A DNA stretch of 24,003 nucleotides from Acidilobaceae archaeon (GTDB lineage Archaea > Thermoproteota > Thermoprotei_A > Sulfolobales > Acidilobaceae): positions 1 through 24,003 of the forward strand of contig JALVJB010000158.1 of the NCBI GenBank assembly GCA_027034115.1. Reading direction: 5' to 3'. Of the stretch, positions 7,094 through 14,959 are shown in pieces. Numbering within the stretch: position 1 is the first letter of the stretch; each line of letters opens with the position of its first letter. The notes beneath the pieces are model-generated. The model made no database searches. It was not told the origin of the DNA and saw nothing but the letters and a program-made list of their open reading frames with translations. The translations under genes were made by a program, and so were the position numbers.

Positions 7094-7744
7094 ATGCCTC
7101 CGGGTAAAGTAAGAATCTATCCCAGCGAGCTACACGAATACGCCTACTGCCCCCGATATTACTTCTTCCACGTCCATCTAGGCCGGAGGCTAACCCTCAG
7201 GGAGAGGCTCAGGATGCTCCTCGGCAGGCTTTTCCACTGGGTTAAGGGGGTTCCCGACAAGCTGAAGGGTAGGCACGTTGAGGAAGCTATAGAGGTCGAG
7301 GTCGGGTCTGGGATCGTCCTGAGAGGCAGGCCGGACTCCTTCGAAATCGGATCGGATAGTGTTCTAGTAATCGAGAGGAAGAGCGGGCGTGGCCCTCGGA
7401 AGGGGGTCTGGATAAGCGATTCCACACAGGCTAGTGCATACGCCTTCATGCTAGCCAGGCTCCTCGACGCCAGAGACGTCAAGATTAGGGTCGAGTATGC
7501 TTCCAAGGCGAGGAACTCTTCCCTCGACGAGGAAAAAGTCTATAGATTATTAAAAATAATTGATGAGATTATATTAGTACGCGAGTATGGAATAGTGCCC
7601 TACGCTAAGAGGAGCCCCCGCCGGTGTGCTAGGTGTCCATTCCGCGAAGTGTGCGAGCGCCTAGACAGTGAGACGGGGGATCTCGAGGTCTACGAGCCGG
7701 GGAGCTGGCTGGCCAATATGGATATAGACTCGTCTTTCACGTGA
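7094..7744 (+). CDS. Cas4-like RecB-family nuclease with a 4-cysteine iron-sulfur site
   Basis: PD-(D/E)xK nuclease of the Cas4/RecB type, 216 residues. Residues visible in order: Cys19 in AYCPRYYF, His48 in GRLFHWV, Asp81 in LRGRPDSF, Glu94 and Lys96 in VLVIERKSGR, QASAY at 112-116 (the QxxxY motif), and Cys178, Cys181 and Cys187 in RRCARCPFREVC. One N-terminal plus three C-terminal cysteines is the Cas4/AddB-like 4Fe-4S arrangement, so all catalytic and cluster residues appear present. No CRISPR repeats or other cas genes lie in the window, so this is probably a stand-alone Cas4-like repair nuclease. It follows the 81-residue gene by 7 nt; codons for residues 148-166 are unusually AT-rich. 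Confidence 0.88.
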   Translation: MPPGKVRIYPSELHEYAYCPRYYFFHVHLGRRLTLRERLRMLLGRLFHWVKGVPDKLKGRHVEEAIEVEVGSGIVLRGRPDSFEIGSDSVLVIERKSGRGPRKGVWISDSTQASAYAFMLARLLDARDVKIRVEYASKARNSSLDEEKVYRLLKIIDEIILVREYGIVPYAKRSPRRCARCPFREVCERLDSETGDLEVYEPGSWLANMDIDSSFT

Positions 7745-7762
7745 AACCCGGGTCATCGAACG

Positions 7763-7770
7763 CTTTAACC
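7763..7770 (+). promoter_or_regulatory. Possible TATA box of the MoxR-VWA unit
   Basis: CTTTAACC in the 75-nt gap before the MoxR gene, about 55 nt before its ATG. It is a weak match, chosen because it is the only AT-rich stretch in the gap. Confidence 0.3.
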
Positions 7771-7819
7771 TCTGAATGAAGACTAGCCGGTTGTAAAGGG
7801 GAGAAGCCCGGGGAAGACT

Positions 7820-8761
7820 ATGGCGCCGGAGGACAGGATTGAAGCGCTGGTTCACGAGATCTACGACGGCCATGTTAGGGCGAGTATTGAGGCGCCCGTG
7901 AGGGACCCTCACGACGCTCGCCGCATCCTCGAGGAGAAGTTCGGCCTCCTCGTCGACGAGAAGACAATAGCCATAACCTATGCAGCCTTTCTAGCGAAGA
8001 GGCCTGTCCTTTTCGAGGGACCCCCGGGAACAGGTAAGACTGAGATAGGCGAGGCTCTATTAGAACTGTGGAGCGGCAAGAGGCCCTTCGTCCTGCCATG
8101 CAGCGAAAGCTACGACGAGTATAAGGTCATAGGAGACTTCCACCCACTCATGGCAATGAAAAAGGGGTTCAACGAAGAGAGCTTCATACCACGCCCCCTC
8201 CTAGCCGCAATGATTCTTGACACCGGTGTTCTCATAGACGAGATCCGTAGGAGTAGCGAGGAGTTCCAGAACCTCCTACTCGACATCTCGGACAAGAGGA
8301 GGATCATAGTGCCAGAGCTGCGGAGAACCTTTACTGCCAGGGGAATAGGCTTCCAAATGATATTCACTAGCAACCCGGAGGACATAGCGCAGAACGATCT
8401 CAGCGACGCCTTCCTGAGGAGAGTGGTTAGGGTGCGCTTCACATACCCCTCAAGGGAAACCGAGGCTAAGATAATACGGATACGCTCTAAGAGGAATCCC
8501 CTCATCCCGCCCGAGGCTACCCGTGCAATACTCGACGTTATCAGCCTTCTAAGAAGATCCGGGGTCCAGCACAAACCGGGTACCGCGGAGGCCGTCCTCT
8601 GGGCTAGGATGGCCCAGGAAGTAGCCCGGCTCGAGGGCTCCACCACGGTCGGCCTTAACCACCTTGCCGAGACGGGGCTATCAGTACTTGCCAAGCGGGA
8701 AGAGGACGAGGATGAGGTAAGAGAAGCCCTCTCCCGCATGCTAGGTGTTAGGATTGATTAA
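7820..8761 (+). CDS. MoxR-family AAA+ ATPase
   Basis: AAA+ ATPase of the MoxR type, 313 residues; these act as chaperone-like remodelling or metal-insertion factors together with VWA proteins. Walker A is GPPGTGKT (67-74). Walker B is VLIDEIRRSS (137-146), where most MoxR proteins have DEINRA, so the Asn is replaced by Arg. The sensor-1-like MIFTSNPED follows, then FLRRVVRV with arginine-finger candidates and a C-terminal lid helix bundle. Start ATG 7820 has GGGGA 7 nt upstream. It overlaps the VWA gene by 17 nt, the classical MoxR-VWA pairing. The client of the pair is not evident from the neighbours. Confidence 0.9.
   Translation: MAPEDRIEALVHEIYDGHVRASIEAPVRDPHDARRILEEKFGLLVDEKTIAITYAAFLAKRPVLFEGPPGTGKTEIGEALLELWSGKRPFVLPCSESYDEYKVIGDFHPLMAMKKGFNEESFIPRPLLAAMILDTGVLIDEIRRSSEEFQNLLLDISDKRRIIVPELRRTFTARGIGFQMIFTSNPEDIAQNDLSDAFLRRVVRVRFTYPSRETEAKIIRIRSKRNPLIPPEATRAILDVISLLRRSGVQHKPGTAEAVLWARMAQEVARLEGSTTVGLNHLAETGLSVLAKREEDEDEVREALSRMLGVRID
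7897..7913. repeat. Best copy of an iterated odd palindrome, GAGGGWCCCTC
   Basis: Here the palindrome extends to 17 bp (CGTGAGGGACCCTCACG). Exact 11-bp cores, read by eye, start at 2439, 2686, 5560, 7900, 10175 and 10688. A shorter GAGGGWCCC form starts at 193, 4997 and 8015. All six lie in coding sequence but in different codon phases (EGPS, GGTL, RVP and VRDP contexts). Confidence 0.6.
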
Positions 8762-10742
8762 CGAGGGAGAGCGCGACAGGCTCGCAAGCCTCATAGTTGA
8801 AGCGGCCTGGCGCCTGAGGAGTGAGGGCGCCAGGATTAGCACTGCTGAGATCGTCAAGGCCGTAGAGCTCGCCGAAGCTTACATGAGTTTACTCGGCAAG
8901 AGAGAGCTTAGCCGCGATGAGTTGGAGCTCTTACTCTGCTCCTCTTTCACAATGTTTCAAGGAGACTGTAATACGTTGAAGGATGCGCTCGCCCTAATAG
9001 AAGGTGGGAGGAGGCTGAAGGAGAGAGCCGCTTCCATACTATCGGACATAGAGAGAGATCTGGAAACCATTGGGGGAAAGCCTAGAGCGAGGATCACTAA
9101 AAAGAAGGCCACACGCGCGAAGAGTAAAGCTGAGAAGGCCGAGAAGATAGCAGCCTTTTACAGGTTGAAGAGAGCAGGAGTGATAAGAGGGACGCCGGGG
9201 AGGGAGAGGATAGTAGATAGCTCCCAGATCCGCCGCATAGCCCTTGAACTAGCACGCAGCGGAGCGAGCAGTCTAGATGAAGCTGTAAGGAATATGGAGA
9301 TGCCGAGAGAGTGGGACGGCGTTCTCGACGCGGTTGAGGCCGGCTACCATCCGGGGGAGCTCGCTGAGGCTAGCGAGAAGAGGCTCCTTAAACTAGCTAG
9401 GGCGGCTGAGCGTAAACATGATAGAGGTCTACTTGAGAGTGTAGCGGAGGAGCTCGCTAGGAGGTTGAGGTGCGGATATAGGGTTAGGGACCCCCACGCC
9501 GTCGCGTCAATACTAGAGAAAGCGGGTGTAATGACTGATACCCTGAGGAGGATCCTTGCACTCGAAGCGCCGATGGCCTCCCAGCTATCCCCGGATAACC
9601 TGGTCAAGGCCCTGGAAGCCTCTGACTACGAAAAGGGAGGGCGCCTACTAGCCTCTGCCCTTGAGAAAATGAGCCGGGACGAGGCTCTCAGGGTGATCTC
9701 AAGGGTTGATCCTCGATACTTGTGGAATCTCTCGAAGAGAACAATGAGGAAGCTAGATGATAAGTCAGTAGTTGCAGCCTACTACGCGTCTAACGCTATC
9801 AGGGAGTCCCTTCGCTATTTCGAGACGAGTGATGAGAGCCGTGGCGATCTAGCCAGCGATTACTTGGAAAAAGCTCGATCGATGAGTGAGAATATTTCCT
9901 CGTCAATCATAGATAAGCCGGTCCTAGCCGGGTTAATCGAGGAAGCGTCCGTATACCTCAGGCTGGCCGAGTCCTTAGGAGGGAACCTAGATCCGGGGTT
10001 GCTGGAAGGGGAGCTACGTAAGATAGGGTATATTGAGGGTATTCGCTTCCTGAGGAATGCATACCGGGTTGCCGGCGAGGAGTTGAGGAGAGTTATCTTA
10101 TCCTCTATGGAACGCCTCCTCTATAGGCTTTCCTCGCGCGAAGGCTTACGCCTCTTACCGGTAAAGCGGAGGTCGAGGGTCCCTCCTGGTAGGGTTGACG
10201 TGCGCCGTAGCCTTTACTCGATCATGCGCGTTGAACCCCAGCCCATTACCTATCTTAGAAAGCTGAAGTCTGCGAGGCTCTCTCTGGCCCTAGATATGAG
10301 TGGCTCCATGTTCGAGTATAGCTCCTGGGCGATAGGCGTTGCCAGCCTCTTCTCTAATAACCTTGAGAGACTAATATTATTCTCTCACGATGTATCCGTG
10401 TACAGGGAGCCTATTACTAGGAGGATGCTTGCCCGGATTCTCCTCGAATACGAGTTCGAGGGTTATACTAACATATCTAAAGCGCTTAGAGAGGCCGGCG
10501 CTTCTACTAGGAGTAGAAGAGTCGTTGTCGTCAGCGATTTAAAACAGACGGTCGAGGACGAGCCGGTGCCGGCTGTTGTTGAATCCCTGAGGAAGCTCGG
10601 CAAAAAGATTGTCTTCATAGTACCCTCCAAGCATGACGAGCAGGCGAGGATGGACGTTGAGAGGGCTGGCGGAATAGTAGTTCCAGTGAGGGACCCTCGA
10701 AGAATGGCAGGCGTCATTCTTCGCGTACTCCTCAGGGGGTAG
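8745..10742 (+). CDS. VWA-domain (CoxE-like) partner of the MoxR ATPase
   Basis: A 665-residue protein with a C-terminal von Willebrand A domain. The metal-ion-dependent adhesion motif is LDMSGSM (near residues 516-522), with downstream EGYTNISKAL and VVVVSDLKQ supplying the expected Thr and Asp. The first about 500 residues are helical and charged, with a lysine-rich patch (about residues 112-131, ITKKKATRAKSKAEKAEK) that could bind nucleic acid or a membrane. No signal peptide or membrane segment is visible, so it should be cytoplasmic. Start GTG 8745 overlaps the MoxR gene by 17 nt, indicating translational coupling. The final 50 residues resume an alpha/beta pattern ending in the VWA fold. 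Ends 109 nt before the ribosomal operon. Confidence 0.88.
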   Translation: MLGLINEGERDRLASLIVEAAWRLRSEGARISTAEIVKAVELAEAYMSLLGKRELSRDELELLLCSSFTMFQGDCNTLKDALALIEGGRRLKERAASILSDIERDLETIGGKPRARITKKKATRAKSKAEKAEKIAAFYRLKRAGVIRGTPGRERIVDSSQIRRIALELARSGASSLDEAVRNMEMPREWDGVLDAVEAGYHPGELAEASEKRLLKLARAAERKHDRGLLESVAEELARRLRCGYRVRDPHAVASILEKAGVMTDTLRRILALEAPMASQLSPDNLVKALEASDYEKGGRLLASALEKMSRDEALRVISRVDPRYLWNLSKRTMRKLDDKSVVAAYYASNAIRESLRYFETSDESRGDLASDYLEKARSMSENISSSIIDKPVLAGLIEEASVYLRLAESLGGNLDPGLLEGELRKIGYIEGIRFLRNAYRVAGEELRRVILSSMERLLYRLSSREGLRLLPVKRRSRVPPGRVDVRRSLYSIMRVEPQPITYLRKLKSARLSLALDMSGSMFEYSSWAIGVASLFSNNLERLILFSHDVSVYREPITRRMLARILLEYEFEGYTNISKALREAGASTRSRRVVVVSDLKQTVEDEPVPAVVESLRKLGKKIVFIVPSKHDEQARMDVERAGGIVVPVRDPRRMAGVILRVLLRG

Positions 10743-10807
10743 GCCCGTATAGGCGGGAGTATTCTATTAAACCCCGATACTACCATCCCCATCCACCGGG
10801 GAGATAG

Positions 10808-10818
10808 GGTAATAAACC
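10808..10818 (+). promoter_or_regulatory. Promoter of the ribosomal protein operon
   Basis: GGTAATAAACC, centred 39 nt before the uS19 start, predicts a leader of roughly 13 nt. It shares the exact word GTAATAAACC with the minus strand of the pcn promoter. The 109-nt gap 10743-10851 contains no other gene. Confidence 0.6.
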
Positions 10819-10851
10819 AGTAGTAGCAGGCGCTACCGGGGGGTTGCAAGG

Positions 10852-11295
10852 GTGGCAAAAGACCTCGAAATCCCGCCAGAGTGGGCAAGGTTCAGGTATA
10901 GAGGAAAGACGCTAGAAGAACTCTTAGAGATGCCATTAGACGAGCTAGTAAAGCTTCTACCCGCTAGGCAGCGTAGGAGCCTTGTACGGGGCTTCACCCC
11001 GGCACAAAAGAAGCTCCTCCTAAAGATAAGGAAAATGAGGAAAAAGGTTATAGAAGCTCTTAAGAAGGGGAAGAGGCCCCCGGTCATAAGAACACATGTA
11101 CGGGACCTCGTAATCCTACCCGAAATGGTAGGCTACACGATCGCTGTTTACAATGGCAAGGAATTCGTCCCCGTGCGGATTGTCCCAGAGATGATCGGCC
11201 ATTACCTAGGAGAGTTCAGCCACACAACCAAGATAGTGCAACACGGCGAGCCCGGACTGAAGGCTACCAGGAGTAGCTTACACATTGGCAAGTAG
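10852..11295 (+). CDS. rps19: Small ribosomal subunit protein uS19
   Basis: uS19 of the 30S head, 147 residues, the length usual for archaea, which carry an N-terminal extension compared with bacterial S19. The diagnostic C-terminal half shows RTHVRDLVILPEMVGYTIAV, then YNGKEFVPVRIVPEMIGHYL and GEFSHTTKIVQHGEPGLKAT. Start GTG 10852 follows a G-rich stretch (10839-10843) and lies close to the operon promoter. First gene of the cluster here: uL3, uL4, uL23 and uL2, which precede uS19 in many archaea, are not present. It is followed after 14 nt by uL22. Confidence 0.95.
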   Translation: MAKDLEIPPEWARFRYRGKTLEELLEMPLDELVKLLPARQRRSLVRGFTPAQKKLLLKIRKMRKKVIEALKKGKRPPVIRTHVRDLVILPEMVGYTIAVYNGKEFVPVRIVPEMIGHYLGEFSHTTKIVQHGEPGLKATRSSLHIGK

Positions 11296-11309
11296 CGGGG
11301 TGCTTGGCT

Positions 11310-11783
11310 GTGCCTAGGTGGAAGTATAGCTATAAGGTCCGGGATGAGAGCCGGATTGCTAAGGCGATGATGTGGGATGTCCCCGTCCACCCTAAGGTTA
11401 TGAGAGAAGTGGCCGCGGCAATCAAAGGCATGAAGCTCCAGGACGCCAAGAGATTCCTCCGCAATGTTATCGCTAAAAAAGAAGCCGTCCCCTTCAAGAG
11501 GGCTCATGGGAAACAGGCTCACAGGAGGGGGCTCGCGGATAAGTGGAAGTGGCCGATTGGAAGGTACCCGGTGAAAGCTTCCAAGTACATGCTCAAGCTA
11601 CTGGACAACGTGGAGAATAATGCTGCTAATAAGCAACTTGATGTTGAGAGGCTCAAGATAATACATGTCGCGGCCCATAAGGGGGTCACCTTGAAGAGGT
11701 GGATGCCCCGGGCTTTCGGGAGGGCTACTCCTAAGAACAGGGTTCACAGCCACGTAGAGATTGTTGTAGAGGAGGTGGGCTAG
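11310..11783 (+). CDS. rpl22: Large ribosomal subunit protein uL22
   Basis: uL22 lines the peptide exit tunnel. Diagnostic stretches are YSYKVRDESRIAKAM, a PVHPKVMREVAAAIKGMKLQ helix, and the C-terminal loop and strand HVAAHKGVTLKRWMPRAFGR then RVHSHVEIVVEE. About 157 residues, normal for archaea. GTG at 11310 is chosen because GGGGTG (11297-11302) lies 7 nt upstream. A TTG two codons earlier (11304) would leave only 1 nt. uS3 begins 1 nt after its stop, so translation is likely coupled. Confidence 0.94.
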   Translation: MPRWKYSYKVRDESRIAKAMMWDVPVHPKVMREVAAAIKGMKLQDAKRFLRNVIAKKEAVPFKRAHGKQAHRRGLADKWKWPIGRYPVKASKYMLKLLDNVENNAANKQLDVERLKIIHVAAHKGVTLKRWMPRAFGRATPKNRVHSHVEIVVEEVG

Positions 11784-11784
11784 A

Positions 11785-12498
11785 ATGGTGAGCAGGATCT
11801 ATAGGATATTCCTGCAGCAGGCCCTCCTAAGGGCCAAGGTGGACGAGTACCTAGCCCAGAACTTCTACGAGGCAGGATACAGTGGAGTGATACTAACCCA
11901 GTCGGGGCTAGGCACCAGGATTCACATATACGCGGAGAGACCAGCCCTGATAATAGGTAAGAGAGGCTCTACGATTAGAAGGTTAAACAACATCTTCCAG
12001 AAGGTCTTCGGCTTCGAAGGAGTACAGATAACTGTGAGCGAGCCCGAGAACCCGGAGCTAGACGCAAGAGTACAGGCCTTCAGGATCGCCAGGAACATCG
12101 AGAGGGGCTTCCACTTCAGGAGGGTCGCGTTCGCAGCGCTAAGGAGGATAATGGCTAACGGAGCCCTTGGAGTAGAGATAGTTATAAGCGGTAAGCTGAC
12201 AAGCGAGAGAGCTAGGTTCGAGAAGTACACCGCGGGCAAAGTATACAAGTCCGGTGATAACGTCGACATACTAGTGGATAGAGCTATAGCCCATGCGAAA
12301 TTGCCGAAGGGAGTGATCGGTGTAAAGGTTACAATAGCGAAGCCCGGCGAGCCGGCCGATTTCATTCGGATAAAAAGCGAGGAAGAGGTCAGGGACATCA
12401 TAGCTAAGCTCAGGGAGGAGAGCGAAGAGGAGTCCCTCCCAAGCGAGCTCGAAGAGTTAATAGAGGAGGTGGAGGAAGGTGGGGAAGCACAAGCTTAA
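11785..12498 (+). CDS. rps3: Small ribosomal subunit protein uS3
   Basis: uS3 of the mRNA entry site, 237 residues. The KH domain is clear (ERPALIIGKRGSTIRRLNNI, residues about 51-70), followed by the C-terminal S3 domain with GFHFRRVAFAALRRIMANGALGVEI and ISGKLTSERARFEKY. The acidic tail after about residue 210 (EESEEESLPSELEELIEEVEE) is typical of archaeal uS3 and overlaps the start of uL29 by 20 nt. Confidence 0.96.
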   Translation: MVSRIYRIFLQQALLRAKVDEYLAQNFYEAGYSGVILTQSGLGTRIHIYAERPALIIGKRGSTIRRLNNIFQKVFGFEGVQITVSEPENPELDARVQAFRIARNIERGFHFRRVAFAALRRIMANGALGVEIVISGKLTSERARFEKYTAGKVYKSGDNVDILVDRAIAHAKLPKGVIGVKVTIAKPGEPADFIRIKSEEEVRDIIAKLREESEEESLPSELEELIEEVEEGGEAQA

Positions 12499-12691
12499 GG
12501 CTTCAGAGCTAAGGGGGAAATCCCGGGAGGAGCTGGAGAAACTCCTTAGGGAGTTCCGGAGCGAGCTCATAGTATTGCGCCATAAGGCTGCTGTAGGAGT
12601 GCTCGAGAACCCTGGAAGACTCAGGGAGCTCAAGAGGAATATCGCCCGTATACTAACCATTTTACGCGAGAAGGAGATGACCGCGGAGTAA
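12479..12691 (+). CDS. rpl29: Large ribosomal subunit protein uL29
   Basis: Small two-helix ribosomal protein at the tunnel exit near the signal recognition particle site, 70 residues. Key pattern: KASELRGKSREELEKLLREF, then ELIVLRHKAAVGVLENPGRL and LKRNIARILTILREKE. GTG at 12479 is preceded by GGAGGTGGAGGA and lies inside the uS3 tail (20-nt overlap), implying coupling. Its stop overlaps the next ATG by 1 nt. Note that a translation initiation factor aIF1 (SUI1) gene, often found after uL29 in other archaea, is missing here. Confidence 0.92.
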   Translation: MGKHKLKASELRGKSREELEKLLREFRSELIVLRHKAAVGVLENPGRLRELKRNIARILTILREKEMTAE

Positions 12692-12972
12692 TGCGTAGAA
12701 CCTCTAAGAATCTCGTTTACCACGAGCTTATAGGCCTAGAAGTAGAGGTTCTAAACCACCCCGATCCTAGTGTTATCGGGGTTAGAGGAGTCATCGTATG
12801 GGAGACTAAGAAAACCCTTATAGTATCCTCGAAGGGCGAGCGCCTGGTAATACTTAAAACAGGCGGGTTGTTCCGCTTCAAATTGCCCCATGGTGAACTC
12901 GTAGAGTTGAGGGGAGACCATTTAATGGGGACCCCCATAGAGAGGGCTAGGAGGATACTCAGGGGGAGATAA
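12691..12972 (+). CDS. rnp1: RNase P protein component 1 (Rpp29/Pop4 homologue)
   Basis: Protein subunit of archaeal RNase P, which removes tRNA 5' leaders; works with Rpp21 on the specificity part of the RNA. 93 residues with the Sm-like beta-barrel pattern: NLVYHELIGLEVEVLNHPDP, GVRGVIVWETKKTLIVSSKG, then LFRFKLPHGELVELRGDHLM and GTPIERARRIL. Its position between uL29 and uS17 is the conserved archaeal location of this gene. ATG 12691 overlaps the preceding stop by 1 nt. Confidence 0.92.
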   Translation: MRRTSKNLVYHELIGLEVEVLNHPDPSVIGVRGVIVWETKKTLIVSSKGERLVILKTGGLFRFKLPHGELVELRGDHLMGTPIERARRILRGR

Positions 12973-12976
12973 TAGG

Positions 12977-13324
12977 ATGCCCGCTCAGAAAACGGTGAAG
13001 AACCTCAAGATACCCGGTGTGAAGCCGCCGGAGAAGACGTGTAGCGATCCGAACTGCCCTTGGCATGGTAGCGCGAGGGTTAGAGGGGTAATACTCGAGG
13101 GTACTGTCGTTAAGGCTAGGGCCAAGAGGACCGTTGTCGTAAGGCACGAATATCTCTATTATGATCCTAAGTACAAGAGGTATGAGAGGAGGAGCAAGAA
13201 AATCCACGCCCACCTCCCGGACTGCATAGAGGTTAAGCCAGGCGACCTAGTGGTGATCGGGGAAACGCGGCCAATCTCTAAAACCGTCAAATTTGTAGTA
13301 CTTGGCGTTAAGAAGAGTAGTTAA
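12977..13324 (+). CDS. rps17: Small ribosomal subunit protein uS17
   Basis: OB-fold protein of the 30S body, 115 residues, with the archaeal/eukaryotic N-terminal extension (GVKPPEKTCSDPNCPWHG). The cysteine pair CSDPNCPWHG may bind zinc. Core motifs: LEGTVVKARAKRTVVVRHEY, YKRYERRSKKIHAHLPDC and KPGDLVVIGETRPISKTVKF. ATG 12977 lies 4 nt after the rnp1 stop with AGGGGGAGA upstream. Confidence 0.95.
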   Translation: MPAQKTVKNLKIPGVKPPEKTCSDPNCPWHGSARVRGVILEGTVVKARAKRTVVVRHEYLYYDPKYKRYERRSKKIHAHLPDCIEVKPGDLVVIGETRPISKTVKFVVLGVKKSS

Positions 13325-13362
13325 ACCCCGTGTAGGAACCCGGGTAGGGAGGGAGCCAGGTA

Positions 13363-13785
13363 ATGCCTAAGAAGAAGAAGTATGGGGCCGTGCTGTCGCG
13401 GACTGGGATAAACACGGGCTTACAGGTCGGCAGCTACGTGAAGGTAGCCGATAACAGTGGTGCACGCGAGGTAATGATCATAAACGTGCCCGGAGTGAAA
13501 ACCAGGCTTAGGAGGCTTCCATTTGCAGGTGTAGGAGACCTCGTGGTTGTAACCGTGAAGAAAGGGACTCCTCAAATGAGGAAGCAGGTTACATACGCTG
13601 TCGTAGTGAGGCAACGTAGACCCTATAGGAGGCCGGATGGCACCTGGGTATCGTTCGAGGATAACGCCGTGGTAATCGTAGCGCAGGACGGCACCCCTAA
13701 GGGCAGCGAGATAAGAGGGCCCGTTGCTAAGGAGGCAGCTATGAGGTGGCCTAGGATAGCTAAGCTAGCCACTATCATAATCTAA
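13363..13785 (+). CDS. rpl14: Large ribosomal subunit protein uL14
   Basis: Subunit-interface protein, 140 residues. Diagnostic stretches are GSYVKVADNSGAREVMIINV, GVGDLVVVTVKKGTPQMRKQ, VVRQRRPYRRPDG, FEDNAVVIVAQDGTPKGSEI and GPVAKEAAMRWPRIAKLATI. Preceded by a 38-nt gap with GGGAGGGAG upstream of the ATG. Followed after 14 nt by uL24. Confidence 0.96.
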   Translation: MPKKKKYGAVLSRTGINTGLQVGSYVKVADNSGAREVMIINVPGVKTRLRRLPFAGVGDLVVVTVKKGTPQMRKQVTYAVVVRQRRPYRRPDGTWVSFEDNAVVIVAQDGTPKGSEIRGPVAKEAAMRWPRIAKLATIII

Positions 13786-13799
13786 GGGAGGGGAGAACG

Positions 13800-14198
13800 A
13801 TGGCGAGGCTAACCGAGAGCAGGCAGCCGAGGAAGCAGAGGAAGGCCTACTTCCAGGCTCCTCTCCACAGGAGGCAGAAGTTGATGACGGCCCCGCTTAG
13901 CAGAGAGCTACGCGAGAAGTATGGAGTGAAAAATCTCCCGGTGCGGAAAGGCGACAAGGTTAGAGTCGTGAGGGGCGACTTCAAGGGCAAAGAGGGCGAA
14001 GTTGTAAGAGTAGACCTCCGCGAGTATAGGATCTATGTTGACGGTGTAACGATCGAGAAGGCCGATAAGACTCCCGTGTTCAGGCCCCTCCACCCCTCTA
14101 AGGTGGAGATTATCGAGTTGAAGCTTGACGATTGGAGGAGGAAGATAATTGAGCGGAGGGGTGCTCCCCCGAAGGCTCAGGTTGAGGGTGAAGAGTAA
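13800..14198 (+). CDS. rpl24: Large ribosomal subunit protein uL24
   Basis: KOW-domain protein that initiates 50S assembly, 132 residues. The N-terminal archaeal part (QPRKQRKAYFQAPLHRRQKL) is followed by the KOW motif VRKGDKVRVVRGDFKGKEGE and a VRVDLREYRIYVDGVTIEKA segment. GGAGGGGAG precedes the ATG. Its stop overlaps the eS4 start (TAATG). Confidence 0.95.
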   Translation: MARLTESRQPRKQRKAYFQAPLHRRQKLMTAPLSRELREKYGVKNLPVRKGDKVRVVRGDFKGKEGEVVRVDLREYRIYVDGVTIEKADKTPVFRPLHPSKVEIIELKLDDWRRKIIERRGAPPKAQVEGEE

Positions 14199-14959
14199 TG
14201 GCTAGGATGGGTGGTCAGAGGAGGCTTAAGGCTCTGGCGGCGCCAAAATTCTGGCCTATTCTACGTAAGGAGCATAAGTGGGCGGTGAGGCCTAGGCCCG
14301 GGCCCCACCCTATGGAGTACAGTCTCCCCCTACTCCTAATAGTGAGGGACGTTCTGGGATACGCGAAGACCGGGAGGGAGGCTAGGAAGCTAATAGCTGA
14401 GGGGCATTTCAAGGTCGACGGTAGGGTCAGAAAGGATTACAAGTATCCCGTCGGCTTATTCGACGTAGTAGAAGTAGTCGACACTGGAGAGGCTTACAGG
14501 TTCGTCCCTTATCCTGTCAAGTTCTTCAAGATGCACCCAATACCTAAGGAAGAGGCGTCGATTAAGCCTGTGAGGATAAACAATAAGACAACCGTTATGG
14601 GCGGGCACATCCAGCTCAACCTGCACGACGGTAGAAACATACTTGTGAAAGTAAAGGATCCGAGAAACCCCATTGAGGACGTTTACAAAACAATGGACAC
14701 CCTCGTGATAACAGTGCCTGACCAGGAGATAAGGCAGCACTTGAAGTTCGAGACAGGCTCCCTAGCGATAATCGTGGCAGGCCGTAACGTGGGAAGACTC
14801 GGCCGCCTACTTGACATCCAGAAGGGATGGGGGAGAAAGAGGAGCATTGCCACACTTGAAGACCCGCAGGGCGGGAAGTTCCAGACGAGCCTCGAATACG
14901 TCTTCATAATAGGTAAGGATAAGCCCGTCATTAGCTTACCGGAGGGTGCTTGGAAATGA
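14198..14959 (+). CDS. rps4e: Small ribosomal subunit protein eS4
   Basis: Archaeal/eukaryotic-specific ribosomal protein, 253 residues. Architecture: N-terminal S4e region (KALAAPKFWPILRKEHKWAV, PGPHPMEYSLPLLLIVRDVL), an S4-type RNA-binding loop (AKTGREARKLIAEGHFKVDG), then a KOW-like C-terminal part (GSLAIIVAGRNVGRLGRLLD). The stop is embedded in the start of uL5 (ATGA overlap). Confidence 0.95.
   Translation: MARMGGQRRLKALAAPKFWPILRKEHKWAVRPRPGPHPMEYSLPLLLIVRDVLGYAKTGREARKLIAEGHFKVDGRVRKDYKYPVGLFDVVEVVDTGEAYRFVPYPVKFFKMHPIPKEEASIKPVRINNKTTVMGGHIQLNLHDGRNILVKVKDPRNPIEDVYKTMDTLVITVPDQEIRQHLKFETGSLAIIVAGRNVGRLGRLLDIQKGWGRKRSIATLEDPQGGKFQTSLEYVFIIGKDKPVISLPEGAWK

Noticed and set aside
7094..7744. 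CRISPR-Cas locus around the Cas4-like gene
   Set aside because: No repeat-spacer pattern and no other cas genes anywhere in the window.
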